Shown: positions 1 to 11,258 of the stretch, piece after piece
Position numbering within the stretch: the first letter of the stretch is position 1
Layout: each line of letters begins with the position of its first letter
DNA from: Acephala macrosclerotiorum
Lineage: Eukaryota > Ascomycota > Leotiomycetes > Helotiales > Mollisiaceae
Assembly (NCBI GenBank): GCA_014904845.1
Contig: MU119242.1
Coordinates: 266,160 to 330,159 of the forward strand
Reading direction: 5' to 3'
Length of the DNA stretch: 64,000 nucleotides
The notes under the pieces: generated by a model
Seen by the model: the letters and a program-made list of their open reading frames with translations, nothing else
What the model was told of the DNA's origin: nothing
Databases searched by the model: none
Translations under genes and position numbers: made by a program

Positions 1-369
1 TGGAGGAGTCATGGAGGCGGAGCCGTATCCAGAATCCCCAAAGTTGGCACAAGAGCCGGGAGAAGTGGTGAAGACTGGAGATAATCCAGAGGATTGGGAG
101 GCTGGGCTTTGCTCAAAGGCGCTAGCGGACCATTGAGGAAGGACGTTGTATGTTCGGGTGAGGGCACCGGTATTGAGGTCAACGGTGGCATTGTTGTAGA
201 AGTCAATGGTGATTTCGGACAACTTGCTCTGCTTGGAAGCAGAACCAGTGACATAGAGGTCGATTAGGTCCTCGAGTTCTGTGGAGCCTAGGGCAGGCTG
301 GAACTGCAGAGGAGCGCCCAGGAAAGGTTGGGTGATGGTGAAAGAGGTGTAGCGATTAGTGGACGCCAT
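1..369 (-). CDS. Unknown protein, N-terminal part only (runs off window)
   Basis: An open reading frame starts at an ATG (367-369, read on the minus strand) and stays open for 123 codons to the window edge, so only the N-terminus is present. It begins MASTNRYTSFTITQPFLGAP, contains an acidic stretch ELEDLIDLYVTG, and then becomes rich in Ser and Pro. Third codon positions are mostly C or T, as in well-expressed fungal genes, which argues that this is coding and not a chance frame. No domain is recognisable. The Ser/Pro-rich tail would suit a regulatory or nuclear protein, but that is a guess. A competing frame over 9-254 on the same strand lacks an ATG start and looks like a shadow. Confidence 0.6.
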   Translation of the reverse strand, partial: MASTNRYTSFTITQPFLGAPLQFQPALGSTELEDLIDLYVTGSASKQSKLSEITIDFYNNATVDLNTGALTRTYNVLPQWSASAFEQSPASQSSGLSPVFTTSPGSCANFGDSGYGSASMTPP

Positions 370-2171
370 TGCGCTGACTTTCGCGATAGCTTATCGAGCG
401 TTTGTGTTTGTACGTGTAGAGGGGTACTGAAGTAAGGATGTTTTCTGCCGAGTGACTCGAGGCCGTTGCTGATTCCAAACCGGCAACAATGATGAGCTCG
501 GGGAAGGTAGAAAGAATGCTTACGGAGTAGAAAAGAACTTGATACCTCGAGGCACAGAAGGGTCTAATATGAACTGGCCGTCAGTCGCATTTCCAGGCGC
601 AACTCGCCGGTCCCAAAGAAGAAAAGGCGTGATGCATTCGGCCCCCCTTTACGCCAGATACGGTTCACTTATTGGTAGAATTGACCATGCATAAGGCACC
701 GCCTTGAACTGGCGTCGGCGAGCTCAGTTCAGTTAGGCTCTCCTGCACGAGCGATGACTCCACCAAGACTCTCCAAGCCCTCACTCCAATCCACCCGAAT
801 TGACCAATCCCCCATCAATCCGCTCTGGCAGCTGTGACTGTTCCCTCTTAAACCCGCTTGAGGGCCTCCGCCAGAGGAGAACGGAGATTATATACAAAAC
901 GCCCACCCATCAGATGAAAATGGGGGACTTTCCGGGGTTGCATCTGCCCTGGTGGCTTGTCCGCAGCAAGCCGCTTTAATCCTTCCCGGTGCCTCAGGGC
1001 TTTCTGACTCACAAACTCTAGTCGGGTCAGACTGGTGTGACCGTCCTGGAACCTCGACGTAACGTTCAACTTTCTGCATGAGAACTCTTGAAAAGGATGC
1101 ACACTTCTCGACAACAATTTCTTATTGGCGGCGGGGAATATATCAGTGAGAAAGAAGAATGTTCAGAACGGGTGGCTGCATTTTGATACATTCTTGGTGG
1201 TCGTATGTCCAGTCACATTACATACAATCAAGTATGAAAATCATCGACAATTCTTCAATATTGCTGAGTTCCTCTATTCACCATCCCCTACGAAACCACC
1301 AGTCTGTTAATAACAGACCCGAGAGTGAGAAAAGCGAACTCTTATAACCCTCTTTTGATTAGAGGGTTTCACTTGGGACTAAGGATTAGTATATTAGTGC
1401 GGATAGTTAAGCGAGAATACCAAATTCGGTAAATATATTATACAATTGCTTGCTATCTTCTTAAATTGCTTGCGCTCACATGTCCGTATAATGCGGAGGC
1501 TGGCACTTAAACCAAACTTTGGTATAAAATTCAATGCCATTATTTACAATTTTGTAGTGTTATAATTTAAAGAATAAAATATATATCGAAAAGGGGGCCG
1601 ATACCTTATCAGTAATCGCATGCTTAGTTAAGCGAAAAGGGCTCGGGAGGCCCAACTAGTAGTTTTATCTCCCTAGTTAGTGCCGGAGCGCTCTTTGGCT
1701 AGCGCAAAAGCTTATTGAGCACGCTGAAAGACCAGTTTTTTAGGCTACCACACACTGTAATTCTAGGCTTTTATGATTTGGGTCTATTGGCAATAGACGG
1801 GTGGGTTCGTAGGGACTAACATTCCTCTCACAGCAAGTTTCAACCTCAACACTAACATTAAACGCAAAAAAACAGCAATGGTATAAAACGCCAATCCGTG
1901 TCCTAACCGCAACCATCCCCCTCGGGAGTACTGTAAATGCAAAATCCTTTCCTCAGGGAAGTGCAGGTAATGATACACGTGATTTTCCGACTAAAAAGAA
2001 AAGATATTCTAATGCATGCCGCGCTGTACTGTGCACCGTCCCAAACGCCAAGCTAAACAAGCAAGATTACTATGCTGGTAAAAGAGATCCGTGGTCCACC
2101 GTTCATCATGACAAGAGGGTATAGACATAATTCGTAAAGCCTGAGTTGGGGGAGTAAGGGTGGAGATCCTA
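370..2171. other. Intergenic region with an AT-rich patch
   Basis: No supportable gene. The first few hundred bases are the likely promoter and 5' leader of the partial gene at 1-369. About 1380-1650 is AT-rich and lacks open frames, resembling a small RIP-altered remnant. The short frames at 848-1347 and 1784-1978 overlap on both strands and show no protein-like features. Confidence 0.5.
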
Positions 2172-4102
2172 TCATGGCCATCCCCCGATATGGACATATG
2201 CAAGAGGAGTTGTGTGTTTGTACCTGGACGAGAGATCTGAGTGTGCGATAGCCTCAAGTGGGGATCGACTTCTCTGGGTAATGAGTCAGCGATGTTGAGC
2301 GTAAGATGATGCAGGTACACGTACTTACAGATTGCGCTCGCTTGCTCTGGTGTCTTGCAAGATGCTTCACAGAGAAGGACGTTGCGAAGGAGGCTATGAT
2401 TCCCAGGAACCCCACAGCCGGTAGATGAGTACCGAAGGCGTCGGCAGCTGGAAGAAAGACCGTCCGCGCTTCCGGGGAGGTCCAGCAGTGCGTAAAGCTG
2501 ACAGCGATGAAGGCGATCAGACACAGACCAAGGGCAAGGTGTACCTGATGCTGACATTTCTGCTCAACCTTAGCGCACTGGACTGGAGAAGCCATTCGAG
2601 ATAAGTACCTTGAACCTCCAAACGGATTCCCTTGGGAGTCGCCATTGTCAGAGCCTTGTGATGGATTGCAGTCATAAGGGCCACCATATGCGTTCCCGTT
2701 CTGGAAAGTAAAGTTGCCAGGAGTATTAAAATCGGTATAATTACCGTTGTTGGTATCCGAATTCCACTGGGAGTCCATGCTCGAGAATGAGTACGACGAG
2801 AAAGGGGGTTGGAGGTCGTTATACCCTTGGACTGGTTGTCCATCCGGTGCATGGCGCTGGAAGGATGGAACTCGAATGTAGTGTCCATATATCCAAGGCT
2901 CAATCGTGTTATGCGATCCACAGTTGTAGCATGGTCCAGTGGCATTGTCATTCATGAGCAAGCAGGTGTCTGCTGAGCATATATATCGATACGCAGGATC
3001 AATACGTGTGAAGGCAAAATGGAACAGCTCAAAATGAAGTTGTAGCATCTCAGCATCTTCAAAGTACTCTTGACAAAGCCCATCAAGATGTTGGCAATAG
3101 AACAATCCATTGCGGTACACCCCAATCGCAACCATCTGACCGTTTTGGTAGGACGAGTAGGGGTTGGGATCGAGGACAGGAAGGTTTGGCGCAACGAAAT
3201 TGAGGGTAGCGGGCGCGGGGATTTGCGCTCGTTGGTCTCCATTGACACCTCCTGGCGACTGGATATCTAATGTAGTGTCAAAAGCGCCGTATTGCCCAAG
3301 CAATTCACCGCCCAAGTCACCACCGATACCAGCAAGCGCATCGGATTGCGAGGAGCTCGCTACATTCTCCTCCTTAATAGCAGAGAAAGTTGTAGTCCCC
3401 TGAGATGTACTCGAGCCTGACGAGCTAGCTTTGTGTTGTGGGGGTCGATGTCCTTCCGAGGCTTGCCAGTGTTTCTCGAGGCTCTGGATGTCATGATGTT
3501 CCAACGGGCACTAGGGAACACATTAGAAATGTTCGAGCAGGAGGATGGTATGCCATGAAGCTTACAGGAACTCTGCGACTGCGACACACCCAGCATGAAC
3601 CAAGGCATCGCACTAATGCAGCCTTTGCGCGCTTTGTAGGGTTGAGCTTGCTCCTCCTCCGCTGTTTGATCTTCTTGCCGTCGAAAGACATCAACTCGTC
3701 AGGCCTTCCTCGTTGACTCTCATTGTCGTCGAACGACACGACGGAAGACAAGTCGGTAACTGCATCGTAGTTGCTGGTCGATATGGATAATGCTCGATGG
3801 TGTCGCGACGAGGCAACCGAGGTCGTCGAGCGTGGAGGAGCAGGTCCTGGCACGCTGAGATGAAAGCCGTGGTGGTTGCTGATCGCAGATTGAGGTTGTT
3901 GACTTAATTGCTTCTCCAACTTGTATTGCTTGTAGAGCTGCAGGGCCTTGGCTTGCTTATCCGGTGGGATAGGAAGAGGATAGTTGGGGTACGGTTGATG
4001 CGGCGGCGACGAGGGAGTTGGCTGCTGAGCAGCAGGTGGTGATGGCTGGTTCATCGTTCTGATCGTCAGTGACTGACGGTTTCCTGGATGCTGAGGGAAC
4101 AT
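2172..4102 (-). CDS. Conserved fungal protein with Cys-x2-Cys-x6-Cys motif
   Basis: Model: exons 4102-3566, 3510-2329 and 2273-2172. Intron 1 (3565-3511) has GTAAGC and CTAG ends and is phase 0. It joins the frames so that the protein reads GSCWVCRSRRVP, then CPLEHHD. Intron 2 (2328-2274) begins GTAAGT and ends CCCAG. Without it the frame would stop at 2254, so the C-terminus is less certain. The N-terminal third is Pro/Gln/Ser-rich. A basic stretch (GKKIKQRRRSKLNP) precedes the Cys motif, which resembles a conserved motif in uncharacterised Pezizomycotina proteins. The middle is Asn/Gly/Ser-rich, and a hydrophobic stretch LALGLCLIAFIAVSF near the C-terminus could be a membrane segment. The start could also be the in-frame Met at about 4054. 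The basic, Cys-containing core suggests nucleic-acid or zinc binding; this is inference. Confidence 0.7.
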
Positions 4103-5143
4103 TACGAGTTGTTATTAAGTGCGGTTGTCGAGGTGGTTGTAGTACTCGGTGTTGAGGGGCTTGAGGGTCAGCGACTGTTTGGTTGCGACGAGTGTTTGGT
4201 GTAGCTAGCGCAAGCAAATTTGCTATGAGTGGCGGCCCCTCCTACTTATAGATGCACGAACACACCTGTCAATTAGGAAATGCAGGCCTAACTTAACTTT
4301 AAACGGGGCGCCTCGGGCCTTGCTATTTGTTCGATGTTAGGCCTTGACGAGGCAGATTTGGGGCACTGCAAATCGGACTCGCCCGAAATCAACCAACAGC
4401 ATCTCAGGCCCTCGGTGACCGTTTCTCGACGCGTAACCTCGAGAAAGTCGGACAGTTGTGATGATAAACCATTTCGATGCCATGTTCTCTGGAACGAACA
4501 GAGTTGCTGGTGATTCTGATGAATTTTCTTTCGACGCTGTTAATTGTGAAGTGAGAGATGAAAACACTGATGAGGCAGTGAAATCAGCTGCGAGATGCAG
4601 AGCGCGTAACGACGAAGCGAACGCCAATGGCGTCCGTATTTTGTGGCTGAGCTCCCTAGCCAAGACATGCAGAGCCTCGGGGCGACAGCAAACAGGAAAT
4701 TTGAAGCCGAAAGGGCGGGCGGGCGAAGGCGATTGTAAAGCATGAGATCAGGACGCGGAAAAGCGAGGACTTCGTTTTTTGTAGGAGGGGTATTTCGAAG
4801 GGATTGAGCTCGTGCCTTTGTGCTCTATTTGTCGCCTGTTTCATGACAAAGTTGAACACAACGCCCTCTTCCCATCGCCCATTTGCCTAGTTTCAGCAGC
4901 TTGCCTCACTGTTTTCGCACGTGAATGACTCACTCGAGGCCCTCCAACACGGAATATACTCTCATAAATTCAGGGGCACGATACCTTTTTTCAGCTGTTC
5001 AGCTGAACTTTGCAAATGATGCAAATGATGGTGTTGGCGTAAAAACGTACACTGATGCCCGAGTGACGTCAAAAAGGGGCACGGGCTTGTCTTAAGAATA
5101 TTTCAGAGGCCAGGGTCAGCAATTAATGTGTGCTCTCACAAGT
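4103..5143. other. Promoter region of the 2172-4102 gene; no gene seen
   Basis: About 1 kb between two genes that are both on the minus strand. It should hold the 3' end of the DUF2439 gene and the promoter of the gene at 2172-4102. Overlapping frames at 4337-4859 on both strands mirror each other and show no family features. Near 4990-5030 there is a doubled CAGCTG and a tandem TGCAAATGA. Confidence 0.5.
5064..5071. promoter_or_regulatory. Palindromic CRE/ATF-type site TGACGTCA
   Basis: A perfect TGACGTCA lies about 960 bp upstream of the ATG at 4102 and just downstream of the stop at 5144. Fungal ATF/CREB-type bZIP factors bind this palindrome. A single 8-mer can occur by chance, so function is only a suggestion. 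Confidence 0.2.
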
Positions 5144-7783
5144 CTAGCCAGCAGCAGCTTTTGCAGCCCTCAGTGTCCTAACTGCCTCATGAACACTGGG
5201 ACCAAATAAATCGAAAGCTTCTCGACTCCATGGCCCGCCATCCGAGGCTTCTTTTACTCCACGATTCGCCCCTACGTCATTCCTGCCACTGATTGTCCCG
5301 GTTCGGCTCGACAATCGTGGCGGAGGTTGAGCCATAACATTAGACATCGGATTCAGAGTATCAATTGTGTTTGCTGCGAGAGCTTGAACAGATTTCCCAC
5401 GCGTTGCAGGATTGACCAATAATTTTCTTGGTGGAGGCATACTCGGTATTACTGCAGCCCCGAGTCTGGTTGGTGCTCCATTTGCAGATAGTGTCCCATC
5501 TACTAGTGGTGCATTCTCCCTAGCCTCGGGCTCGATAAAGTCGACCGCCTCATTGTCTGGAGGCTGAGGCAACTCGGAGAAAGTCTTCGGGGGCATTTGG
5601 CGGGAATCTGATTCATGGTTCTCTGGTTTAGGGCGTGTGAATTCGGACCTAGCCTCGATTCCTGGAGCTAGTTGAGACACGCCAGCTAGTTCTTGCGCTT
5701 GACTGTTAGAGGACTTGATGAATGCTCGGAAATGCTCTGTGGGAGCTTGAATATCACCTATGACATGCCCGGCCAGTGGCTTCGGCTTTCGTGTATGTGA
5801 TATTGAGCTTTCTTGTTCGGGTGCAATGACCTCTGTCCGAATGGGCTGGGCTAATGTTTTGACATTGTCAGGCTGATTCACAGGACTTGAACAGAGAGCC
5901 ACATCTTGGTAGTCGTGAATACAGGCTAGAGAAGATAGTAGAGGAGGATTTGCCATTTCAACTCGATTGCCATCAACGACAGGACTGGCAGACCTCGATC
6001 TCTCCATTGGCCGTGGGTTTTGCTGAGATTCAGGCGGTTGACTCTCAGAGATGACTAGGCGCGAAGATGACTCGGGATTTGGACTGTTTTGCCTCTTGCT
6101 CTGCCCTAGTGGTGCTTCCTGCAGTTCCTCGCTTGCTTCCTTTCTATTGGCGACGTTATACCGTTTGCCAACATCTACCGAAGCTTCAACATCATCCTCA
6201 GACTGTCCACTTCTTCGAGATAGAAGTTTATCAATCATTTGATGATCGATACCATTATCAATACCAATATCGACAGGCGAAGAAAATAAATCGTCCAAGT
6301 CCACGATTCTAGTGCGTCGTTCACCTCTGAGTCTGGCTTGCAACCTCTCTTCTTGTTTTTGACAGAAGGCGTTTAATTGAATGGTTGCTTGGGAAAGTAC
6401 GATGTCGTTCGAAGGTTTTGGCGGCTTCTGTATCGGCAATGAATTCGTGCGACGCAGCCCCGAAGATTCGGCTGAGGCAGCTTGTCGCGAGCTTGGTCGG
6501 CCTAGGAGCATCATCATCTTCGGGCCTGATCTGGCCTTGATGCGTAGTGCCGACATTGGCCTGTCAGGTGTCGGCTCGATGCCAGAGGACCCCTGTGCCG
6601 AAGTCCTAGGCCGAGGAGCGTCCCTACGGAAAGCTGGAGTTACTTCCTTCCTTGGTGATGGATGCGGAGAAGAGCTCATCGACGAAGGAGTCCTACTGTT
6701 CTGAGGTTTCGGACGTTCTTTGGGCTTTGGCACTGCCTTGACAGGTGGTCTCTTGGGAGAAACAATCTCGTTGAAACTGTCGTCCTCTTCTGAAGAATCT
6801 TCATCTACCCGTATATTGCTCACGATTGCAGGTTGTGGTGCCGATGTCTTGCTAACACGGACTTGCCCGAAACTTTCAGGTCGGGACAGTGATAATGCTG
6901 CGCCTGTAAGACTACTAGCATATCCACTCTTTGCAAGAGGAGATCGCCTAGTCTTCCTCTGCATCTTGGATGGTTTCATTGCATCTTTTACTTCACCAGT
7001 CCTACCCACCGGCCCCTGATCGGAATCATCGCTCCCGTCTAATGTGAGATCAATGGTTGACCGTACTGGCGCAGAGACTTTGATCTTCAGGGGCTCATAG
7101 CGTATGCTCGCTGTACTCTGTGGTCTCGACGACGTCAAACTCAATGTCGTACCCATCAAGTTTTGAGCATAGCCACTTTTGCTTGGTACAGGCTCATTCT
7201 GCTTTCGTCTCTTGGCTGGTCGTCCTTCTTCATCCTTTTCTTGTGCGCCAGCAAGCCTCTGTCTCTCCTCAAATGGAGAGGTACCAGGTACCAGCGCTCT
7301 TCCATAGTGGCCAGTCGGGGTTACCAGAGTATTCAATGATTTAGGTTGTAGATGGTTCGAGGTCGGGGTTCCTTGGGTCTTTAATAGCGAAGGAGCAGGT
7401 GATGCTATCTTTGCAGCAGCCCTCTCCTCCCTCTCCTTGACACGCTTGTCCACCAATTCCGTGAGGTCCTGATCCCTTTTCCCAACGCATTCGCCAACTT
7501 CGACAAGTATACCCGATCGCTCCAATTCGAGTTCCTCGCCTTCCGCAAATTCAGAGTCTTCACGAAAGTGTGCATCTCCCACGAAATTCGACCTTTCATC
7601 GTAGACCATGACCCGCTTGTTGAATGTATGAAATTTGAGTCGTCCATCCTGCCATCGCTTCTGCTTGCGGCGTAGATCTTGCGTGTACAGACATCGAAAT
7701 TCGAGAACTGGTGCAGTGTTCTGTGTTTGCGGGACGTTCATCGAAGCAGTCACGGCTGCAGATCCAGGAAACGAGGACGTCAT
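5144..7783 (-). CDS. ZGRF1-like / DUF2439 DNA-repair protein (Mte1/Dbl2 family)
   Basis: A single-exon frame of 879 codons if the ATG at 7783 (MTSSFPGSAAV) is used. The frame extends upstream to a TTG but has no earlier ATG. Residues about 27-105 (VLEFRCLYTQDLRRKQKRWQ, through FNKRVMVYD, to GECVGKRDQDLTELV) match the DUF2439 domain found at the N-terminus of ZGRF1 helicase and in yeast Mte1 and fission yeast Dbl2. Those proteins work with the Mph1/Fml1 helicase in handling D-loops and recombination intermediates. The rest is long, disordered and rich in Ser, Pro and charged residues, with repeated SGYA..L segments. The C-terminus has GPWSREAFDLF, a short motif I believe is conserved in fungal relatives. 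No helicase domain is present, so it is the stand-alone fungal type. Family assignment is good; exact function is inference. Confidence 0.85.
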   Translation of the reverse strand: MTSSFPGSAAVTASMNVPQTQNTAPVLEFRCLYTQDLRRKQKRWQDGRLKFHTFNKRVMVYDERSNFVGDAHFREDSEFAEGEELELERSGILVEVGECVGKRDQDLTELVDKRVKEREERAAAKIASPAPSLLKTQGTPTSNHLQPKSLNTLVTPTGHYGRALVPGTSPFEERQRLAGAQEKDEEGRPAKRRKQNEPVPSKSGYAQNLMGTTLSLTSSRPQSTASIRYEPLKIKVSAPVRSTIDLTLDGSDDSDQGPVGRTGEVKDAMKPSKMQRKTRRSPLAKSGYASSLTGAALSLSRPESFGQVRVSKTSAPQPAIVSNIRVDEDSSEEDDSFNEIVSPKRPPVKAVPKPKERPKPQNSRTPSSMSSSPHPSPRKEVTPAFRRDAPRPRTSAQGSSGIEPTPDRPMSALRIKARSGPKMMMLLGRPSSRQAASAESSGLRRTNSLPIQKPPKPSNDIVLSQATIQLNAFCQKQEERLQARLRGERRTRIVDLDDLFSSPVDIGIDNGIDHQMIDKLLSRRSGQSEDDVEASVDVGKRYNVANRKEASEELQEAPLGQSKRQNSPNPESSSRLVISESQPPESQQNPRPMERSRSASPVVDGNRVEMANPPLLSSLACIHDYQDVALCSSPVNQPDNVKTLAQPIRTEVIAPEQESSISHTRKPKPLAGHVIGDIQAPTEHFRAFIKSSNSQAQELAGVSQLAPGIEARSEFTRPKPENHESDSRQMPPKTFSELPQPPDNEAVDFIEPEARENAPLVDGTLSANGAPTRLGAAVIPSMPPPRKLLVNPATRGKSVQALAANTIDTLNPMSNVMAQPPPRLSSRTGTISGRNDVGANRGVKEASDGGPWSREAFDLFGPSVHEAVRTLRAAKAAAG

Positions 7784-8493
7784 CGCCACAATAGGGGAGT
7801 TTGATTGATATGGACCATTGCTTCGCAATCATAGGTTTTCTTCGGATCAATCGTTGTTGACTTTCGCGTGTCGTGAAATAGATTGTGTCTCGACCGCGAT
7901 CAGAAACATGGCAAGACGCGCTTTCCTAACGCGCTCCACGTGCAGGCTAGCTCGGATCTCCTCCCGCCAATGGACTTTCCCCAGCCAAGAATCTCCGTCT
8001 CTTTGATACTTCGTACAGATCAACTGCAACCACCATCTTGGACTGAGTAAAAATATCCAATTGCTGCGACAGACATTCTTACTCCTTAGATCTCCTTGGA
8101 TCTCCGTCCATCTCTCTAGTCTTCGATGATGTCCTTCGTTCACTTCGTATTCCTGCCCAAGGTAAGTGCTAGGATGTCATTTTAGGCGCGGGCAGCCTGC
8201 TCCCAGAACCACCCCGCAGCCAACCTGTTTCAGGAGAGAACTTGGAGCTTGTTGTGCGCCGCAAACCGCAGCCATCTCTCGCAACTATCCACCTCTCAGC
8301 GTGATTGTTTTCCCCTATTACGCGGCGAGGCTGTGCCAATTGATTTTCAGGACTCATCTTTTTCTTTTTCTCTGTTGTCATCTTCCTAATTCAACATCAT
8401 CCATCGTCGAGACCACAACCTTCGCCAGGCAGCTTGGCAGAAATCCAGTCACTACCAAAATTTCAGCAGCACGAGATCACTAATTCCGCTACG
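7784..8493. other. Divergent promoter region
   Basis: About 700 bp between two divergently transcribed genes (5144-7783 on minus, 8494-9989 on plus). The stretch 8340-8400 is pyrimidine-rich, as is common just upstream of fungal start sites. The short frames here have no family features. Confidence 0.5.
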
Positions 8494-9989
8494 ATGAATT
8501 CTATGCACCGCCAGTTCGGTAAGCTCATGAAGAAGGGAGCTGGAGATACAGCAAATGTTGCTGTGCTACTCAACGATTACGAAGATGCTGATAAAATGCT
8601 CACAAAGGTTCGTCCCAAGCATTAGAACTCCTGGTAATAGCTTGCTAACTTGCTGTACCAGATAATAGAAGCATCGAAAGCTTGGAGGGATGCCTGGGTA
8701 TCCATCTTGAGCATACAAGTGTCGACTATTTCCATATTCGAGGAGCTGTACCAACCCATAATCGGAGCAGGCGATGGACATGGTCCAAGACCATACATGA
8801 CACCACGAGATCAGCTGGATCGGACAACGCAACTGAAGCTGGCATACACGGAGCTGAAGACAGATTTGTTGGAAGAAGTGGCCATGATGGATGCGCGTGT
8901 CATTAAGCCTGCGACAGATGCAAAAGAGTATTTGGCGCCTATAAAAAAGACGATCAAGAAACGAGAGAACAAGAGGCTTGACTGGGAGCGCTATCAGGAC
9001 AAGGTCCTTAACTACCAGAGGAAAATGAAACGTACAGATCGTGAGAACGCGGCATTGGCAAAGGCAGAGGAAGAATTGTCTAGAGCGACGGAGGTTGGTT
9101 GCACAAATCCACCTTGCTCATAAACGGCTGACAATGAGGAAAGGACTTTAGGGTTGCAGATGACCGCATTCGAGAGACTCTCCCTCCTGTCATTGCAGCC
9201 GCCTTTTCGATGCTTCCTCATATTCTCGCTGTGCAAATAATGATCCAAAACAACCTTTTGGCTCAATACTACACGACACTTCACAATTACTGTGAAGAAC
9301 ATGGCTTCCCGTCTCCACCACCGCCGATGGAAGATGTCATATCCACTTGGAACAGGGACTTCAAGCCTATACAGCAAGAAGTGGAGGGCATAAACTGTAT
9401 TGCTCGTGGAAAGGCTGTCCATCAACCCATGGCCCTTGGGGAAGGGGAGCGCAAGAACTCTTCCATCACTGGCTTGAACGTCCGTAATGGTTTCCGTCGG
9501 CCCTCTTCTCAAGGAAGAATCAACTCAGGGTCGCAGCCTGTATCTCCCAATCCTGAAACTCATCGCGTCAACCGAATCCCATCATACAATTCGATGTCCA
9601 TAACCTCACCTCCCGCACCAGAACCCACTCCCTCACCAGAACCAACACCAGCATACACACCGAACGAGTATGGTTCTCACCTATCGCCACCAGTATCTTC
9701 ATACAGCTCTCATTCTCCAGCAGGTCCAAAAAGAGATTATTTCCAAGATGCTGTTGTACACAAGAAGAAACCTCCTCCACCTCCACCAAAGCGAATCGGC
9801 TCTCAGAATTCCGCCATATTCGCAGTTGCACTTTTCGCTTTTGAGGGTCAGTCTCAAGGTGATCTGAGCTTCCGTGAAGGTGACCAAATCAAGGTTATCA
9901 AGAAGACGGATAGCACAGATGATTGGTGGGAAGGCGAACTCAGGGGCGTAAAGGGCAGCTTCCCAGCAAACTACTGCAAGCTCAACTAA
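8494..9989 (+). CDS. BAR-SH3 domain protein, Rvs167/Hob1 type (amphiphysin family)
   Basis: Three exons, 8494-8607, 8662-9093 and 9144-9989, give 463 residues. Intron 1 has GTTCGT and CCAG ends with a GCTAAC branch site. Intron 2 has GTTGGT and AAAG ends with GCTGAC. Both are phase 0. The start MNSMHRQFGKLMKKG is what the family shows; the frame reaches upstream only to a TTG. Residues 1 to about 240 are the BAR domain, which senses and bends membranes. A Pro-rich linker follows (EPTPSPEPTP, then PPPPPPKR), and the C-terminal 60 residues are an SH3 domain with ALFAF, DLSFREGDQI, DDWWEGEL and GSFPANYCKLN. In yeasts such proteins act in endocytosis and cortical actin organisation at the plasma membrane. 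The gene looks complete and intact. Confidence 0.93.
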
Positions 9990-11258
9990 GCAGGCTGGTC
10001 CTCAACGATACGACCCAGTGATGATTTATGACCGTGGAATGGATGAAACCTGGAATGGGACGAGATGCTACAAAAGTAATGTATTGAACGGGCTTATGAG
10101 AATTCAGCATAGACGCATTGGACTCTGGATTGACTGGCGAACCTGGTCCTTTTTTCCTGGGAAACTTGATTATACTTTGGCAGGGCACATGAACAAAAAG
10201 AATGAATGAATGAATGGATGCTGCTTTGAGATACACATCTCATGAGGCCCCTCCAATCTATACTTTTTTCTTCCTTCCTTGTTTGTTTCCTAGGCATTCC
10301 AAATACTCAAAGGTCCTATCGATCGACATGCCAAGTTACGAACTAAACGACTAGTTGATTTACTGCTCACTCATCATTCATGATCTTAATTTCGTGGTGT
10401 GCTTGTAAAGTCTGCTTCTCACATCGACTATCTCGCCGCTTCCCCCCTTGAATCAAAAAGGGTCGGTTAGAGAAGAGCAAACTCACTCACCTTCATCCTC
10501 TTCACTTCTGTCCTCGCCCAAAAGAAAGTTCCTGTGGAGATGATCAGACTTGAATCATCGAACCATAAACCGAGATTTATTGGATCCTTCTGATTCCCTC
10601 TAACTGATGATTGGGTAAGGGTCGCTTGGGGATTAAGGTTTCGTACTTCTTGTGGGCTTGAATGCTTGGCTACATAGCCTGTTATTGGATGGTTGGAACA
10701 AAACGTTGGTATATGAATATAGCGATGGGTTTTGATGAGAAGGGGAGGAGGAAAAGGGCGTCTGATGGAATTAGGAGGATGGGAGGGGTTGAATCAGATG
10801 TACAGATATGGATCACGAGGATCTGAACTCGAGAATGAAGCAGGAAGATCTCAAAAATCACAACAAATCACCATCATCAAGAACCAAAATTTTCAAACAA
10901 AGTCTTCTATATTTTGAAGAGACAAGAGCTTAGCACTTTTCACACATCTATATTACACACCCCCATACCCTTCACCTCCCCTCTCCCCCTCTCCTCCACC
11001 CATTAGCACTTGACTCAATCAAGTCTCTCTCTCTCTCACTCTTCATGGTTCATGCAGTGGCATGATGGCAGACTGCCGTAAAGTCCCAAACCGAGACCAA
11101 GATCTTTTCCCCAATGTATTCCTTTTCGTACGTCATGACGTGCCGTGGTATCGAAGTTAAAACGCCCCCAATATGCAATGCAATTATTTTCCTCCCAATG
11201 CCAACTTTTGCCACATCCAAGCAACGCGCTGATGGGGAAGTGGCAATTGTCTTCTTGC
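9990..11258. other. Convergent intergenic region
   Basis: About 1.27 kb between the plus-strand BAR-SH3 gene and the minus-strand CFEM gene; it should hold both 3' UTRs. Around 10960-11035 is a CT-rich run (CCCCTCTCC type, then TCTC repeats). No gene seen. Confidence 0.5.

Noticed and set aside
7784..7828. Upstream extension of the DUF2439 protein frame
   Set aside because: The codon at 7826-7828 is TTG; the first ATG is at 7783.
8434..8493. Upstream in-frame extension of the BAR-SH3 gene
   Set aside because: It begins at TTG, not ATG, and family members start with the MNSMHRQFG-type N-terminus.
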